From assembly GCA_017554605.1 (NCBI GenBank), contig JAFZIA010000082.1:1-35442 (forward strand): 35,442 bases of DNA, written 5' to 3'. This DNA comes from Bacteroidaceae bacterium (GTDB lineage Bacteria; Bacteroidota; Bacteroidia; Bacteroidales; Bacteroidaceae). The translations under genes and the position numbers were made by a program. The notes below the pieces were generated by a model, which did not search any database, was not told the origin of the DNA, and saw nothing but the letters and a program-made list of their open reading frames with translations. This document shows, piece after piece, positions 1-7,849 of the stretch. Each line of letters begins with the position of its first letter. The stretch's first letter is position 1.

Positions 1-304
1 TTGGCTGCGCTCATTGCGTGTGAATGCAAGCATTCACCCATTCGCTTGCACAAGCTTTCTCTCGCACTGTTTCCTTAAAACAGCCTACCCGCAATTAAAT
101 TTCTTTTCGGCGTGCAGTTGGTCTAAGATTTACCTGTTGCAATAGATGAAAAATATTAGTCATTCAATGTGAATTGCCCACACCTTTTTTCTACTGAGCC
201 TTAAAAATTCATAAGACAATCAAAAAAAAGAGAGAAACAACATACAGGAATTTTCAAAAATTCATACCTTAGCGCCATTAAACAAAAAACAAAGAACAGA
301 CAAT
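1..304. other. Non-coding leader before ddh, with degenerate repeat at its left end
   Basis: I see no credible gene here. Bases 20-37 form a near-perfect palindrome (GTGAATGC, AA, GCATTCAC). Bases 73-95, read on the minus strand, carry ATTGCGG and GGCTGTTTTAAGG separated by three bases. The same two blocks recur at 12078-12102, so this looks like a decayed dispersed repeat. The right part is A-rich and must contain the ddh promoter. The best -7 candidate is TACCTTAG at 265-272, one mismatch from TAnnTTTG, without a convincing -33 partner. Confidence 0.5.
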
Positions 305-1204
305 ATGAAAAAAATCAGAGCAGCCATTGTGGGCTACGGGAACATAGGAAAATATGCACTGCAGGCATTGGAGGCAGCACCCGACTTTGAGGTAGCAGGC
401 ATCGTGCGCCGTTCGGGAGCCGAGAACTGCCCCAAGGAGATTACCGGCTACAACGTGGTGACAGACATACGCGAACTTGGCGACGTTGACGTTGCCATCT
501 TGTCGACCCCCACCCGCAGCGTCGAAAAATACGCAAAGGACATACTGGCACTTGGAATAAACACAGTCGACAGCTTCGACATACACTCGCAGATTGTACC
601 CCTGCGCCGCTCGCTCGACGAGAGCGCAAAGTCGGGCAACGCAGTAGCCATAATATCGGCAGGCTGGGACCCCGGAAGCGATTCGGTGGTGCGCACACTG
701 CTGCAGGCAATAGCCCCCAAAGGCATTACCTACACAAACTTCGGCCCGGGAATGAGTATGGGCCACACTGTAGCTGTAAAGGCCATCGAAGGAGTGAAGG
801 CCGCCCTCTCTATGACTATCCCCGTAGGCACAGGCATACACCGCCGTATGGTGTACATCGAGCTTGAAGAGGGATACAACTTCGAGCAGGTTGCAGCAGC
901 CATAAAAGCCGACCCCTACTTTGTGAACGACGAGACACACGTGATGAACGTACCCTGCGTCGACGAGCTGCTGGATATGGGCCACGGAGTGAACCTCACC
1001 CGCAAAGGAGTGTCGGGCAGCACACAGAACCAGTTGTTCGAGTTCAATATGCGCATAAACAACCCCGCGCTCACAGGACAGGTGCTCGTGTGCGCAGCAC
1101 GCGCCACTATGCGCCAGCAGCCCGGCTGCTACACTATGGTAGAGGTCCCCGTCCTCGACCTCCTCTACGGCGACCGCGAGGAGCTGATAGCCCACCTTGT
1201 ATAA
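305..1204 (+). CDS. ddh: meso-diaminopimelate D-dehydrogenase
   Basis: This 299-residue NADPH-dependent enzyme converts L-tetrahydrodipicolinate plus ammonia to meso-diaminopimelate in one step, the short route to the peptidoglycan cross-linking residue and to lysine. The N-terminus is a Rossmann fold with the nucleotide loop [11 protein letters not shown] at about residues 9-19. The motifs STPTRS (about 67), DSFDIH (about 89), [10 protein letters not shown] (about 118) and [10 protein letters not shown] (about 146) are typical of the family. Length is slightly below the usual 320-330. The ATG lies about 30 nt after a weak -7 box, and no alternative start fits better. The gene stands alone: a strong hairpin follows it and pyrC has its own promoter. 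Its product is the substrate that MurE, encoded 22 kb downstream, adds to the peptide stem. Confidence 0.95.
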   Translation: MKKIRAAIVGYGNIGKYALQALEAAPDFEVAGIVRRSGAENCPKEITGYNVVTDIRELGDVDVAILSTPTRSVEKYAKDILALGINTVDSFDIHSQIVPLRRSLDESAKSGNAVAIISAGWDPGSDSVVRTLLQAIAPKGITYTNFGPGMSMGHTVAVKAIEGVKAALSMTIPVGTGIHRRMVYIELEEGYNFEQVAAAIKADPYFVNDETHVMNVPCVDELLDMGHGVNLTRKGVSGSTQNQLFEFNMRINNPALTGQVLVCAARATMRQQPGCYTMVEVPVLDLLYGDREELIAHLV

Positions 1205-1218
1205 AAAGTGTATATAAC

Positions 1219-1265
1219 AATATGACAGTGCACCGTGGCTTTTTGCCACGGTGCACTGTCATATT
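1219..1265. terminator. Perfect 21-bp hairpin after ddh
   Basis: Bases 1219-1239 are exactly complementary to 1245-1265, with a five-T loop at 1240-1244. It begins 14 nt after the ddh stop. No U-tract follows on the plus strand, so termination is inferred from the stem strength and position. The symmetry would let it work in either direction. Stem length and perfection are greater than an ordinary intrinsic terminator needs. Confidence 0.7.
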
Positions 1266-1350
1266 ACAGGCAGCAACAGCCTGAAAAGCTACAAAATAAT
1301 AGCAAAAATCAACTTACGGTACCGCTAAAGACACTATAAATGATAAAATA

Positions 1351-1382
1351 TTTCTTTACATCACGTTTTTTTTATACTTTTG
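1351..1382 (+). promoter_or_regulatory. Bacteroidota-type promoter for pyrC
   Basis: TACTTTTG at 1375-1382 is a perfect TAnnTTTG -7 box. TTTC at 1351-1354 is a one-mismatch -33 element with a 20-bp spacer. Transcription would begin near 1389, so the ATG at 1406 is the usable start and an in-frame ATG at 1340 lies upstream of the promoter. Confidence 0.65.
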
Positions 1383-1405
1383 CGGACAAATTGAAAAAAA
1401 ACACT

Positions 1406-2743
1406 ATGCGCATACTGATAAAAAACGCCACGATAGTTAACGAAGGTCAAAAATTCATAGGTTCGATAGTGGTGAACAACGACAAGATTGCCGAAGTAAT
1501 CCACGAAGGAGAGAAGCCGCGCAGAAGCAATCTCGAAATCATCGACGCACAGGGAATGTACCTCATTCCCGGAGTCATCGACACGCACGTACACTTCCGC
1601 GAACCAGGACTGACACACAAAGGCAGCATATACAGCGAGAGCCGCGCAGCAGCAGCGGGCGGCGTAACATCGTATATGGAAATGCCCAACACCGTTCCGC
1701 AGACAACAACCGTCGGCATACTCAGGGACAAATATGCCATAGCAGCACAGGACAGCGCCGTGAACTACTCGTTCTATTTTGGCGCCACCGACAGCAACAG
1801 CAACCTCTTTTCGCGCATCAATCCCCACAAGGTGTGCGGAATAAAGCTCTTTATGGGTTCAAGCACAGGCAATATGCTCGTTGAAAGCCGCGAGAAGCTT
1901 GCACAGATATTCGCCTCGGCAAGACTGCCGTTGGCCGTACACTGCGAGGACACCACCATCATAAACAAGAACATCAAGAAGGTTACAGCAAGCGAAGGGA
2001 CCGACCCCGACGTCTCGTTCCACCCCGTGATACGCAGCGCCGAGGCCTGCTACCAGTCGACAAAGAGTGCCATTGAACTTGCCAAGGAATTCAGCACACA
2101 ACTGCACGTGCTGCACATAAGCACGGCAAAGGAGCTGGAACTCCTTGCAACCGTACCTGCGGAGCACAAGCGCATATTCGCCGAGGTAACCCCCGCGCAC
2201 CTCACCTTCTGCGACGAGGACTACAAGAGACTGGGAACACGCATAAAGTGCAACCCCGCGATAAAGACAGCAAAGGACCGCGATGCACTGCGCAAAGCCC
2301 TCAACGAGGACAGGATAGACCTCATAGGCACCGACCACGCACCGCACCACATCGACGACAAGAACGGCGGTGCGCTCAAAGCCGCATCGGGAATGCCCAG
2401 CATACAATTCTCACTCCTTGCAATGCTCCGCCTCGTCGACGAGGGAGTACTGTCCATAGAGACACTTGTCGAGAAAATGTGCCACGCCCCCGCACGGCTC
2501 TTCAAGATACGCCACCGCGGCTACCTGCGCAAGGGACACATTGCCGACTTTGTACTCCTTGACCCCAATGCACCCCACACGATAAAGAAAGAGGACATAC
2601 TGAGCAAATGCGGCTGGAGCCCCTTCGAAGGGGAGACCTTCAACTGGAGCGTGCGACAGACCTGGGTAAACGGCGAGTGCGTCTACAAGGACGGAACAAT
2701 AAACGACGAGGTACGCGGCAAATCCCTACGATTCGACCGATGA
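1406..2743 (+). CDS. pyrC: dihydroorotase (class I type)
   Basis: This 445-residue zinc amidohydrolase cyclises N-carbamoyl-L-aspartate to dihydroorotate in pyrimidine synthesis. The metal site is intact: DTHVHFREPG at 59-68 (His61, His63), a carboxylatable lysine in GIKLFMG (Lys147), His179 in HCED, His237 in LHIS and Asp310 in GTDHAPH. The length and the HVHFREPG form fit the long class I enzymes rather than the short E. coli type. The frame is open further upstream to an ATG at 1340, but the promoter at 1351-1382 falls inside that extension, which has no family similarity, so I chose 1406. The TGA stop overlaps the ATG of the next gene (ATGA), implying translational coupling to the MetH reactivation-domain protein. 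Confidence 0.95.
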   Translation: MRILIKNATIVNEGQKFIGSIVVNNDKIAEVIHEGEKPRRSNLEIIDAQGMYLIPGVIDTHVHFREPGLTHKGSIYSESRAAAAGGVTSYMEMPNTVPQTTTVGILRDKYAIAAQDSAVNYSFYFGATDSNSNLFSRINPHKVCGIKLFMGSSTGNMLVESREKLAQIFASARLPLAVHCEDTTIINKNIKKVTASEGTDPDVSFHPVIRSAEACYQSTKSAIELAKEFSTQLHVLHISTAKELELLATVPAEHKRIFAEVTPAHLTFCDEDYKRLGTRIKCNPAIKTAKDRDALRKALNEDRIDLIGTDHAPHHIDDKNGGALKAASGMPSIQFSLLAMLRLVDEGVLSIETLVEKMCHAPARLFKIRHRGYLRKGHIADFVLLDPNAPHTIKKEDILSKCGWSPFEGETFNWSVRQTWVNGECVYKDGTINDEVRGKSLRFDR

Positions 2744-3546
2744 AGAAGCATCGCCTTACATACAAAGCCGATGAACTGACACCCTACATCAACTGGGACT
2801 ACTTTTTCCACGCCTGGAGCATACCGCACGCAAGGCAGGGCGAGGCCGCAGCCAAACAACTGCAGCACGACGCCGTGGAGCTCATCTCGGGCAACAACTG
2901 CAACGTGCACGCACTCTTTGCACTGTGCGAGGCGCACAGCACGGGCGACAACATAGACATTGAAGGCACACTGCTGCCCCTGCTGCGGCAACAGCACACA
3001 CTCCCCGGCAAGCCCAACCTGTGCCTGAGCGACTTCGTATCGCCATATAAGGACAGGATAGGACTGTTTGCCACAGCCATTGAAAAATCATTCGAAGATA
3101 AAAGAAGCAACGACGACCCCTACACAAGCCTGTTAATACAGACAACTGCCGACCGCCTTGCCGAGGCTGCGGCCACACGCCTGCACCTCGACGTACGCAC
3201 AAAAGAGAGCCTTTGGGGCTACTCGCCCGATGAACGGCACACCATCGAGGAGCTGCTGCACGAGAGGCATCAGGGCATACGCCCGGCAGTGGGCTATCCC
3301 TCGCTGCCCGACCAATCGGCCATATTCATAATAGACAAGCTAATCACACTCTCCGACGCAGGAATAACCCTCACTCCAAGCGGCGCAATGCAGCCGCACG
3401 CCTCGGTGTGCGGCATTATGATAGCCCACAGCGCAGCACGCTACTTTTCGGTGGGCAACATCTGTGACGAGCAACTGCACGACTATGAGCAAAGACGCGG
3501 GATACCCGCCGCCACGCTGCGCAAATACCTTGTCCGCAACATATAA
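2740..3546 (+). CDS. stand-alone methionine synthase (MetH) reactivation-domain protein
   Basis: This 268-residue protein matches the C-terminal S-adenosylmethionine-binding activation domain of cobalamin-dependent methionine synthase, not the whole enzyme. That domain re-methylates oxidised cob(II)alamin with AdoMet so MetH can restart. Recognisable blocks are YINWDYFFHAW near residue 16, RLAEAAATRLH followed by ESLWGYSPDE in the middle, then GIRPAVGYPSLPDQ and SGAMQPHASVCG near the C-terminus, corresponding to the RPAxGYPxxPDH and MxPxASVSG motifs of MetH. There is no homocysteine, folate or cobalamin domain, so it must act in trans on a MetH encoded elsewhere. Separate reactivation domains are known in Bacteroides and Thermotoga. 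The frame stays open upstream into pyrC, but 2740, overlapping the pyrC stop, is where the domain-like sequence begins. Confidence 0.88.
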   Translation: MKKHRLTYKADELTPYINWDYFFHAWSIPHARQGEAAAKQLQHDAVELISGNNCNVHALFALCEAHSTGDNIDIEGTLLPLLRQQHTLPGKPNLCLSDFVSPYKDRIGLFATAIEKSFEDKRSNDDPYTSLLIQTTADRLAEAAATRLHLDVRTKESLWGYSPDERHTIEELLHERHQGIRPAVGYPSLPDQSAIFIIDKLITLSDAGITLTPSGAMQPHASVCGIMIAHSAARYFSVGNICDEQLHDYEQRRGIPAATLRKYLVRNI

Positions 3547-3570
3547 CCGCAACATATTACCCCTTTTCTA

Positions 3571-3600
3571 TTGAGAGAAAAGAAAAAAACAGTATATTCG
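3571..3600 (+). promoter_or_regulatory. Probable promoter for plsC-lpdA
   Basis: TATATTCG at 3593-3600 is one mismatch from TAnnTTTG. TTG at 3571-3573 lies 19 bp upstream, the normal Bacteroidota spacing. The predicted transcription start is about 20 nt before the ATG at 3627. Confidence 0.5.
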
Positions 3601-3626
3601 CAAAAAATATCTAACAAATACACGCT

Positions 3627-4358
3627 ATGAGAAAAATTCTTCACCCCCTTTACGTGCTTTATCAACTGTGCTTTGCCCTTTGGGCAGGCATTCTGCTCAC
3701 CTTCCTGGCATCATTTGCAATATGGTTCTTTGGCGGAGTACTCAAGCTGAAGAACGGCGACTACTACCCCGCCGTAATCTGGTGCCGCCTTATGTGCATC
3801 ATATTCCTCATTCCCATAAAGATTGTGGGCCGCAGCAAATACGTGAAGAAAGACGAGAACTATGTGTTCGTAGCCAACCACCAGGGAATGTTCGACATTT
3901 TCATTCTCTATGGCTATATAACGAAGAACTTCAAGTGGATGATGAAAAAGTCATTGCGCAAGGTACCAATGCTCGGCCTTGCCTGCGAAAAGACCGACCA
4001 CGTATTTGTAGACCGCACCACTCCGCAAAAGGACATTCTGCGCAAGTCGCTCAACATTCTAAAGAGCGGAAAATCGATGGCTATATTTGCCGAAGGCACA
4101 CGCAGCGACAACGGCAAATTGGGAGCATTCAAGAAAGGTGCATTCGTCGTTGCCAATATGGCACAGAAGAGCATTATTCCCATCTCCATTCAAGGAGCAT
4201 ACGACATTCTGCCCAAGGGTTGCTGGTGCGCACACTGGTCACCCGTAATATTGACATTCCACGCCCCCATAGAGTGCAAAGGACGCGACAGCGAGAATGT
4301 AGAATACCTTATGAAGGAGACCCGCGCCGTTATTGCAAAGACTCTTGGCGAGGAGTAA
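3627..4358 (+). CDS. plsC: 1-acyl-sn-glycerol-3-phosphate acyltransferase (PlsC family)
   Basis: This 243-residue membrane-associated acyltransferase is expected to acylate lysophosphatidic acid to phosphatidic acid at the inner membrane. The catalytic NHQGMFD (HX4D, His85 and Asp90) and the phosphate-binding FAEGTRS (Glu156-Arg159) are both present, with IIPISIQGA as the downstream block IV. A hydrophobic segment covers about residues 12-36 and a second about 54-66, consistent with N-terminal membrane anchoring. The family is broad, so lysophospholipid or aminolipid acylation is possible; the exact acceptor cannot be read from sequence. Its own promoter lies upstream and lpdA starts 27 nt downstream, so the two are probably co-transcribed although no functional link is obvious. 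Confidence 0.85.
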   Translation: MRKILHPLYVLYQLCFALWAGILLTFLASFAIWFFGGVLKLKNGDYYPAVIWCRLMCIIFLIPIKIVGRSKYVKKDENYVFVANHQGMFDIFILYGYITKNFKWMMKKSLRKVPMLGLACEKTDHVFVDRTTPQKDILRKSLNILKSGKSMAIFAEGTRSDNGKLGAFKKGAFVVANMAQKSIIPISIQGAYDILPKGCWCAHWSPVILTFHAPIECKGRDSENVEYLMKETRAVIAKTLGEE

Positions 4359-4385
4359 TCCATTAATCCATAAAAACAGAAAAGT

Positions 4386-5735
4386 ATGTACGATATAGCT
4401 ATAATAGGTGCAGGACCTGCCGGATATGTGGCAGCCGAGAATGCAGGAGCGTCAGGACTCAAAGTAGTTCTGTTCGAAAAGAAAGAGCTTGGTGGCGTAT
4501 GCCTCAACGAGGGTTGCATACCCACAAAGACACTGCTCTACAGTGCAAAGATGTACGACCACGCACAAGGCGGAAAGAAATACGGCATCACAGCACAGGA
4601 GGTTGCCTACGACTACAAGAAGATTGCCGACCGCAAGACAAAGGTAGTGCGTAAGCTCGTGGCAGGAATAAAGATGAAGATGGAGCACCACAACGTAGAG
4701 GTGGTGCGCGGCGACGCATACATACAGAGCGGTAACGAAAGCTGCATAAACATCACCTGCGGAGAACAGGCTTACCAGGCAGCAAAGCTGCTTATATGCA
4801 CCGGAAGCGAGGCATTCGTACCCCCAATCCCCGGAGTACAAGACAACCCCGCGATACTCACCAACCGCGAGATACTGTCACTGACTGCAGCCCCCGAGAG
4901 CCTTACAGTCATTGGCGGCGGAGTGATAGGAATGGAGTTCGCAAGTTTCTACAACAGCCTGGGCATTCCCGTGACAGTAATTGAAATGCTGCCCGAGATT
5001 TTAGGAGGCATAGACAAGGAGATAGGCGAGATGCTCCGCTCAATCTATGCAAAGAAAGGCATCAAATTCCATTTGAACAGCCGTGTTACAGCCATAGAGG
5101 GCAACACCGTACATTTTACCGACGCCGAGGGCAACGAATCGTCAATAGAGGGTGACAAGATACTGGTGAGCGTGGGTCGCCGTCCTGTCTTGCAAGGCTA
5201 CGGACTCGAGAATATCCCCGTAGCAGTGGAGCGCGGCATAAAGGTGAACGAGCATATGCAGACATCAATGCCCAACGTATATGCAGCGGGCGACGTGACA
5301 GGATTTTCGCTGCTTGCACACACAGCCAGCCGCGAGGCCGAGGTTGCCATAAACCACATACGCGGCATTGAGGACAAGATGGAATACAACGCAATCCCCG
5401 GAATTGTATATACCAACCCCGAGGTTAGCAGCGTGGGACTTACCGAGGAGCAGGCAGCGGCACAAGGCATCGAGTACCGCCTGAGCAAACTCCCGATGAC
5501 ATACGCAGGACGCTTTGTAGCCGAGAACGAGGGACAGACAGGACTGTGCAAAATCCTCACAACCCCCGACGGCAAGGTGCTTGGCGTACATCTGCTTGGA
5601 AACGCATCGAGCGAGTTTATATGCGCTGCCTGTATGGCTATAACAAACAGGCTGACAGTGGAGCAACTGCGCCGCACGGTATTCCCCCACCCCACAGTGT
5701 GCGAGATACTGAAAGAGGGCGTTTTTGAAATTTGA
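4386..5735 (+). CDS. lpdA: dihydrolipoyl dehydrogenase
   Basis: This 449-residue FAD flavoprotein reoxidises protein-bound dihydrolipoamide with NAD+ as the E3 part of 2-oxoacid dehydrogenase or glycine-cleavage complexes. It shows GAGPAG (8-13) for FAD, the redox disulfide CLNEGC (Cys39, Cys44), a second dinucleotide fold with GGGVIGMEF near 177, YAAGDV near 300, and the C-terminal dimer-interface dyad FPHPTVCE (His435, Glu440). All catalytic residues are present and length is slightly below the usual 460-475. No E1, E2 or glycine-cleavage gene is adjacent, so its partner complex must be encoded elsewhere. It follows plsC by 27 nt, probably in one transcript. Confidence 0.93.
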   Translation: MYDIAIIGAGPAGYVAAENAGASGLKVVLFEKKELGGVCLNEGCIPTKTLLYSAKMYDHAQGGKKYGITAQEVAYDYKKIADRKTKVVRKLVAGIKMKMEHHNVEVVRGDAYIQSGNESCINITCGEQAYQAAKLLICTGSEAFVPPIPGVQDNPAILTNREILSLTAAPESLTVIGGGVIGMEFASFYNSLGIPVTVIEMLPEILGGIDKEIGEMLRSIYAKKGIKFHLNSRVTAIEGNTVHFTDAEGNESSIEGDKILVSVGRRPVLQGYGLENIPVAVERGIKVNEHMQTSMPNVYAAGDVTGFSLLAHTASREAEVAINHIRGIEDKMEYNAIPGIVYTNPEVSSVGLTEEQAAAQGIEYRLSKLPMTYAGRFVAENEGQTGLCKILTTPDGKVLGVHLLGNASSEFICAACMAITNRLTVEQLRRTVFPHPTVCEILKEGVFEI

Positions 5736-5757
5736 GACTGCAAACCTGCAAGGAAAC

Positions 5758-5785
5758 CGGGGAGCAGCACCACGCTCCTACCCCG
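5758..5785. terminator. Possible weak hairpin after lpdA
   Basis: CGGG and GAGC at 5758-5765 can pair with GCTC and CCCG at 5774-5785 across an 8-nt loop and a 3-nt bulge, 22 nt after the lpdA stop. There is no U-tract on the plus strand. It is compatible with a terminator before the next promoter, but not strong evidence. Confidence 0.35.
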
Positions 5786-5834
5786 CCAAAAAATAAAAGA
5801 GCCGTTCATACAAACAAATAAAAAACATAAGTTC

Positions 5835-5866
5835 TTAGGTTTATTTGATAAAAAGTGTTTCCTTTG
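5835..5866 (+). promoter_or_regulatory. Possible promoter for inositol-3-phosphate synthase
   Basis: TTCCTTTG at 5859-5866 is one mismatch from TAnnTTTG. TTAG at 5835-5838 is a weak -33 element with a 20-bp spacer. This supports translation from the ATG at 5894 rather than the in-frame GTG at 5855, which lies upstream of the -7 box. Confidence 0.45.
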
Positions 5867-5893
5867 TACTATAAAACCAATATACCAACAAAA

Positions 5894-7195
5894 ATGAAAG
5901 AGTGCAGGGTAAAACCGACCAACGGAAAATTAGGTGTTATGTGCGTAGGATTAGGCGCAGTAACCACCACCACCATAATAGGCGTGCTGATGTCACGCAA
6001 AGGGCTCTCCAAGCCCACCGGTTCATTTGCTTGCGACGGCATAATGCGTCTGGGCAAAGGAGCAGACAAGATATACAAAGAGGTTAAGCACATTCTTCCC
6101 ATAGCCTCGCTCGACGACATTGTGTTCGGAGCGTGGGACTTGTACGAGGACGACGCCTACGATGCAGCCATCAAGGCAAGCGTGCTCCGTCAGGGCGACA
6201 TTGAGCCCGTGAAAGAAGAGCTCAAGGCCATACGCCCCTATAAGGCATTGTTCGACAAGAACTATGCTACAAACATTGACGGTCCTAATGTAAAGACCGG
6301 CGACACACGCTGGGAGCTCACCGAACAGTTGCGACAGGACATACGCAGCTTCAAGGAGGAGAACAACTGCGAGCGCGTAGTGGTAATATGGATAGCAAGC
6401 ACCGAGAAATACATTCCCCGCGACGAGAACGTGCACGGCTCGCTCGCAGCATTCGAGGCGGCAATGAAGGCCAACGACACGGAGCGTGTAGCGCCCAGTA
6501 TGTGCTACGCCTACGCTGCAATGCGCGAGGGCTGCCCCTTTGTGATGGGCGCGCCCAACCTGTGCATCGACATTCCCGCAATGTGGGAGCTTGCCGACGA
6601 GGAGAAAGTGCCCATTACCGGCAAGGACTTCAAGAGCGGACAGACAATGATGAAGACCGTGCTTGCACCGGCATTCTTCACCCGCCAGCTTGGAGTTACA
6701 GGCTGGTTCTCTACCAACATACTTGGCAACCGCGACGGAGTAGTGCTCGACGCGCCCGAGAATTTCGAGACCAAGCGCCGCAGCAAGATGTCGGCAGTAG
6801 AGAATATCCTCGACAGCGACATCTACCCCGACCTCTACTCGGACATCTACCACAAGGTACGCATCAACTACTACCCCCCTCGCGGCGACGAGAAAGAGAG
6901 TTGGGACAACATCGACATTTTCGGCTGGATGGGCTATCCTATGACCATAAAAGTGAATTTCCTGTGCCGCGACTCCATACTGGCAGCACCGCTGGTACTC
7001 GACCTCATTCTCTTCAGCGACGTTGCACTGCGCGCAGGAGAGTATGGCATACAGGAGTTTATGTCGTTCTACTGCAAGGCACCTATGCACAAGGACGGGG
7101 AGAAGCCCGTACACGACCTCTTCAAGCAGTTTGCAATGCTCAAGAACAAGATAAGGGAGCTTGCAGGCTACGAACCCGACCAGGAGCTCGATTGA
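5894..7195 (+). CDS. ino1: inositol-3-phosphate synthase
   Basis: This 433-residue NAD+-dependent enzyme isomerises glucose 6-phosphate to 1L-myo-inositol 1-phosphate. The N-terminal nucleotide loop VGLGAVTTTTIIG begins about 18 residues from the chosen start. Family blocks include YIPRDENVHGSL, PFVMGAPNLCIDIP, ITGKDFKSGQTMMKTVLAP, STNILGNRDG and the C-terminal DSILAAPLVLDL. I chose the ATG at 5894 because the extension to GTG 5855 overlaps the -7 element and has no conserved content. In Bacteroides this enzyme feeds phosphatidylinositol-type and inositol sphingolipids, but the CDP-alcohol transferase and phosphatase genes of that pathway are not in this window. An inverted repeat follows 22 nt after the stop. 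Confidence 0.93.
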   Translation: MKECRVKPTNGKLGVMCVGLGAVTTTTIIGVLMSRKGLSKPTGSFACDGIMRLGKGADKIYKEVKHILPIASLDDIVFGAWDLYEDDAYDAAIKASVLRQGDIEPVKEELKAIRPYKALFDKNYATNIDGPNVKTGDTRWELTEQLRQDIRSFKEENNCERVVVIWIASTEKYIPRDENVHGSLAAFEAAMKANDTERVAPSMCYAYAAMREGCPFVMGAPNLCIDIPAMWELADEEKVPITGKDFKSGQTMMKTVLAPAFFTRQLGVTGWFSTNILGNRDGVVLDAPENFETKRRSKMSAVENILDSDIYPDLYSDIYHKVRINYYPPRGDEKESWDNIDIFGWMGYPMTIKVNFLCRDSILAAPLVLDLILFSDVALRAGEYGIQEFMSFYCKAPMHKDGEKPVHDLFKQFAMLKNKIRELAGYEPDQELD

Positions 7196-7217
7196 CATTT
7201 TCACACAAAAGCAGTAT

Positions 7218-7257
7218 AAGAAATATGCAATATTCACACGAGTATTGCATATTTCTT
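7218..7257. terminator. 15-bp inverted repeat between ino1 and argR
   Basis: AAGAAATATGCAATA at 7218-7232 is perfectly complementary to 7243-7257, with a 10-nt loop. CAATTTTTACC follows, giving a short T-run on the plus strand. It most likely terminates the ino1 transcript. The AT-rich TATGCAATA and TATTGCATA halves also resemble a repressor operator, so a double role with ArgR is possible. Confidence 0.6.
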
Positions 7258-7288
7258 CAATTTTTACCGTATATATCCTTTATTTTCT

Positions 7289-7329
7289 GCATTTTTATTA
7301 TGCCGTTAAATAAAAAACATATATTTTTG
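7289..7329 (+). promoter_or_regulatory. argR promoter with overlapping palindrome
   Basis: TATTTTTG at 7322-7329 is a perfect -7 box 22 nt before the argR ATG. A -33 element placed 19 bp upstream falls at about 7299-7302 (TATG). That position lies inside the palindrome GCATTTTTATTATGC (7289-7303), which resembles the half-site pattern of ARG boxes (TGnAT, A/T spacer, ATnCA). Autoregulation by ArgR is inferred; the Bacteroidota ArgR consensus is not known to me. Confidence 0.55.
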
Positions 7330-7351
7330 CAGCCACAAAAATAGAAACAGA

Positions 7352-7837
7352 ATGAAAATAAAGAATTCACGCCTCGACGCAATACGCCTCATACTGTCCA
7401 CACAAGAGATAGGAAGCCAGGAGGAGCTCCTGAACGAGCTTGCGAAAGAAGGCTTTACACTGACACAGGCAACACTCTCGCGCGACCTGCACCAGTTGCG
7501 GGTAGTGAAGACCGTGGGCGTACAAGGAAAATACCGGTACGTACTTACCCGTCCGCACCAGTACCGCCACGACGGCAGCGAGGGCGAGATGCGCCCCATT
7601 GCCCCCGCAGTAATGGAAGTGAACGGCTTTCTGTCGATAAAATTCTCGGGCAACATTGCCGTCATACGCACAAAGCCAAGCTACGCAAGCACATTGGCCT
7701 ACCACATTGACGCATACAACTTCCCCGAGGTTGTAGGCACAATTGCAGGCGACGACACAGTGATGCTGGTAATTTCGGAGAATGCGACAAGAGGAGCAGT
7801 ACTGAAAGCCCTCAGAAGCATTATACCTAACTTATAA
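7352..7837 (+). CDS. argR: arginine repressor
   Basis: This 161-residue regulator senses L-arginine as a hexamer and represses arginine synthesis. The N-terminal winged helix-turn-helix spans about residues 6-50, including TQATLSRDLHQL, the usual DNA-recognition segment. The C-terminal trimerisation and arginine-binding domain contains GTIAGDDT at 129-136 with the paired aspartates that contact arginine. Length is normal. It is transcribed from a perfect -7 promoter that overlaps a candidate operator, and the GNAT gene starts 12 nt after its stop. Leading an arginine gene cluster strongly suggests that the adjoining genes are its targets. Confidence 0.93.
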   Translation: MKIKNSRLDAIRLILSTQEIGSQEELLNELAKEGFTLTQATLSRDLHQLRVVKTVGVQGKYRYVLTRPHQYRHDGSEGEMRPIAPAVMEVNGFLSIKFSGNIAVIRTKPSYASTLAYHIDAYNFPEVVGTIAGDDTVMLVISENATRGAVLKALRSIIPNL

Positions 7838-7849
7838 AAAAACAAAAAT

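Noticed and set aside
1340-1405. Upstream extension of pyrC from an ATG at 1340
   Set aside because: The extension spans a promoter with a perfect -7 box at 1375-1382 and does not resemble dihydroorotase. Homology begins at the ATG at 1406.
2608-2739. Longer version of the MetH reactivation-domain protein
   Set aside because: The extra 44 residues are an out-of-frame reading of pyrC, rich in Arg, with no domain match. The ATGA overlap at 2740 is the natural start.
5855-5893. GTG start for inositol-3-phosphate synthase
   Set aside because: It lies upstream of the probable -7 box at 5859-5866 and adds residues with no family similarity.
6023-7237. 404-codon minus-strand open frame opposite ino1
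   Set aside because: Long antisense frames arise throughout this window from strong codon bias. This one is cysteine- and valine-rich with no domain.
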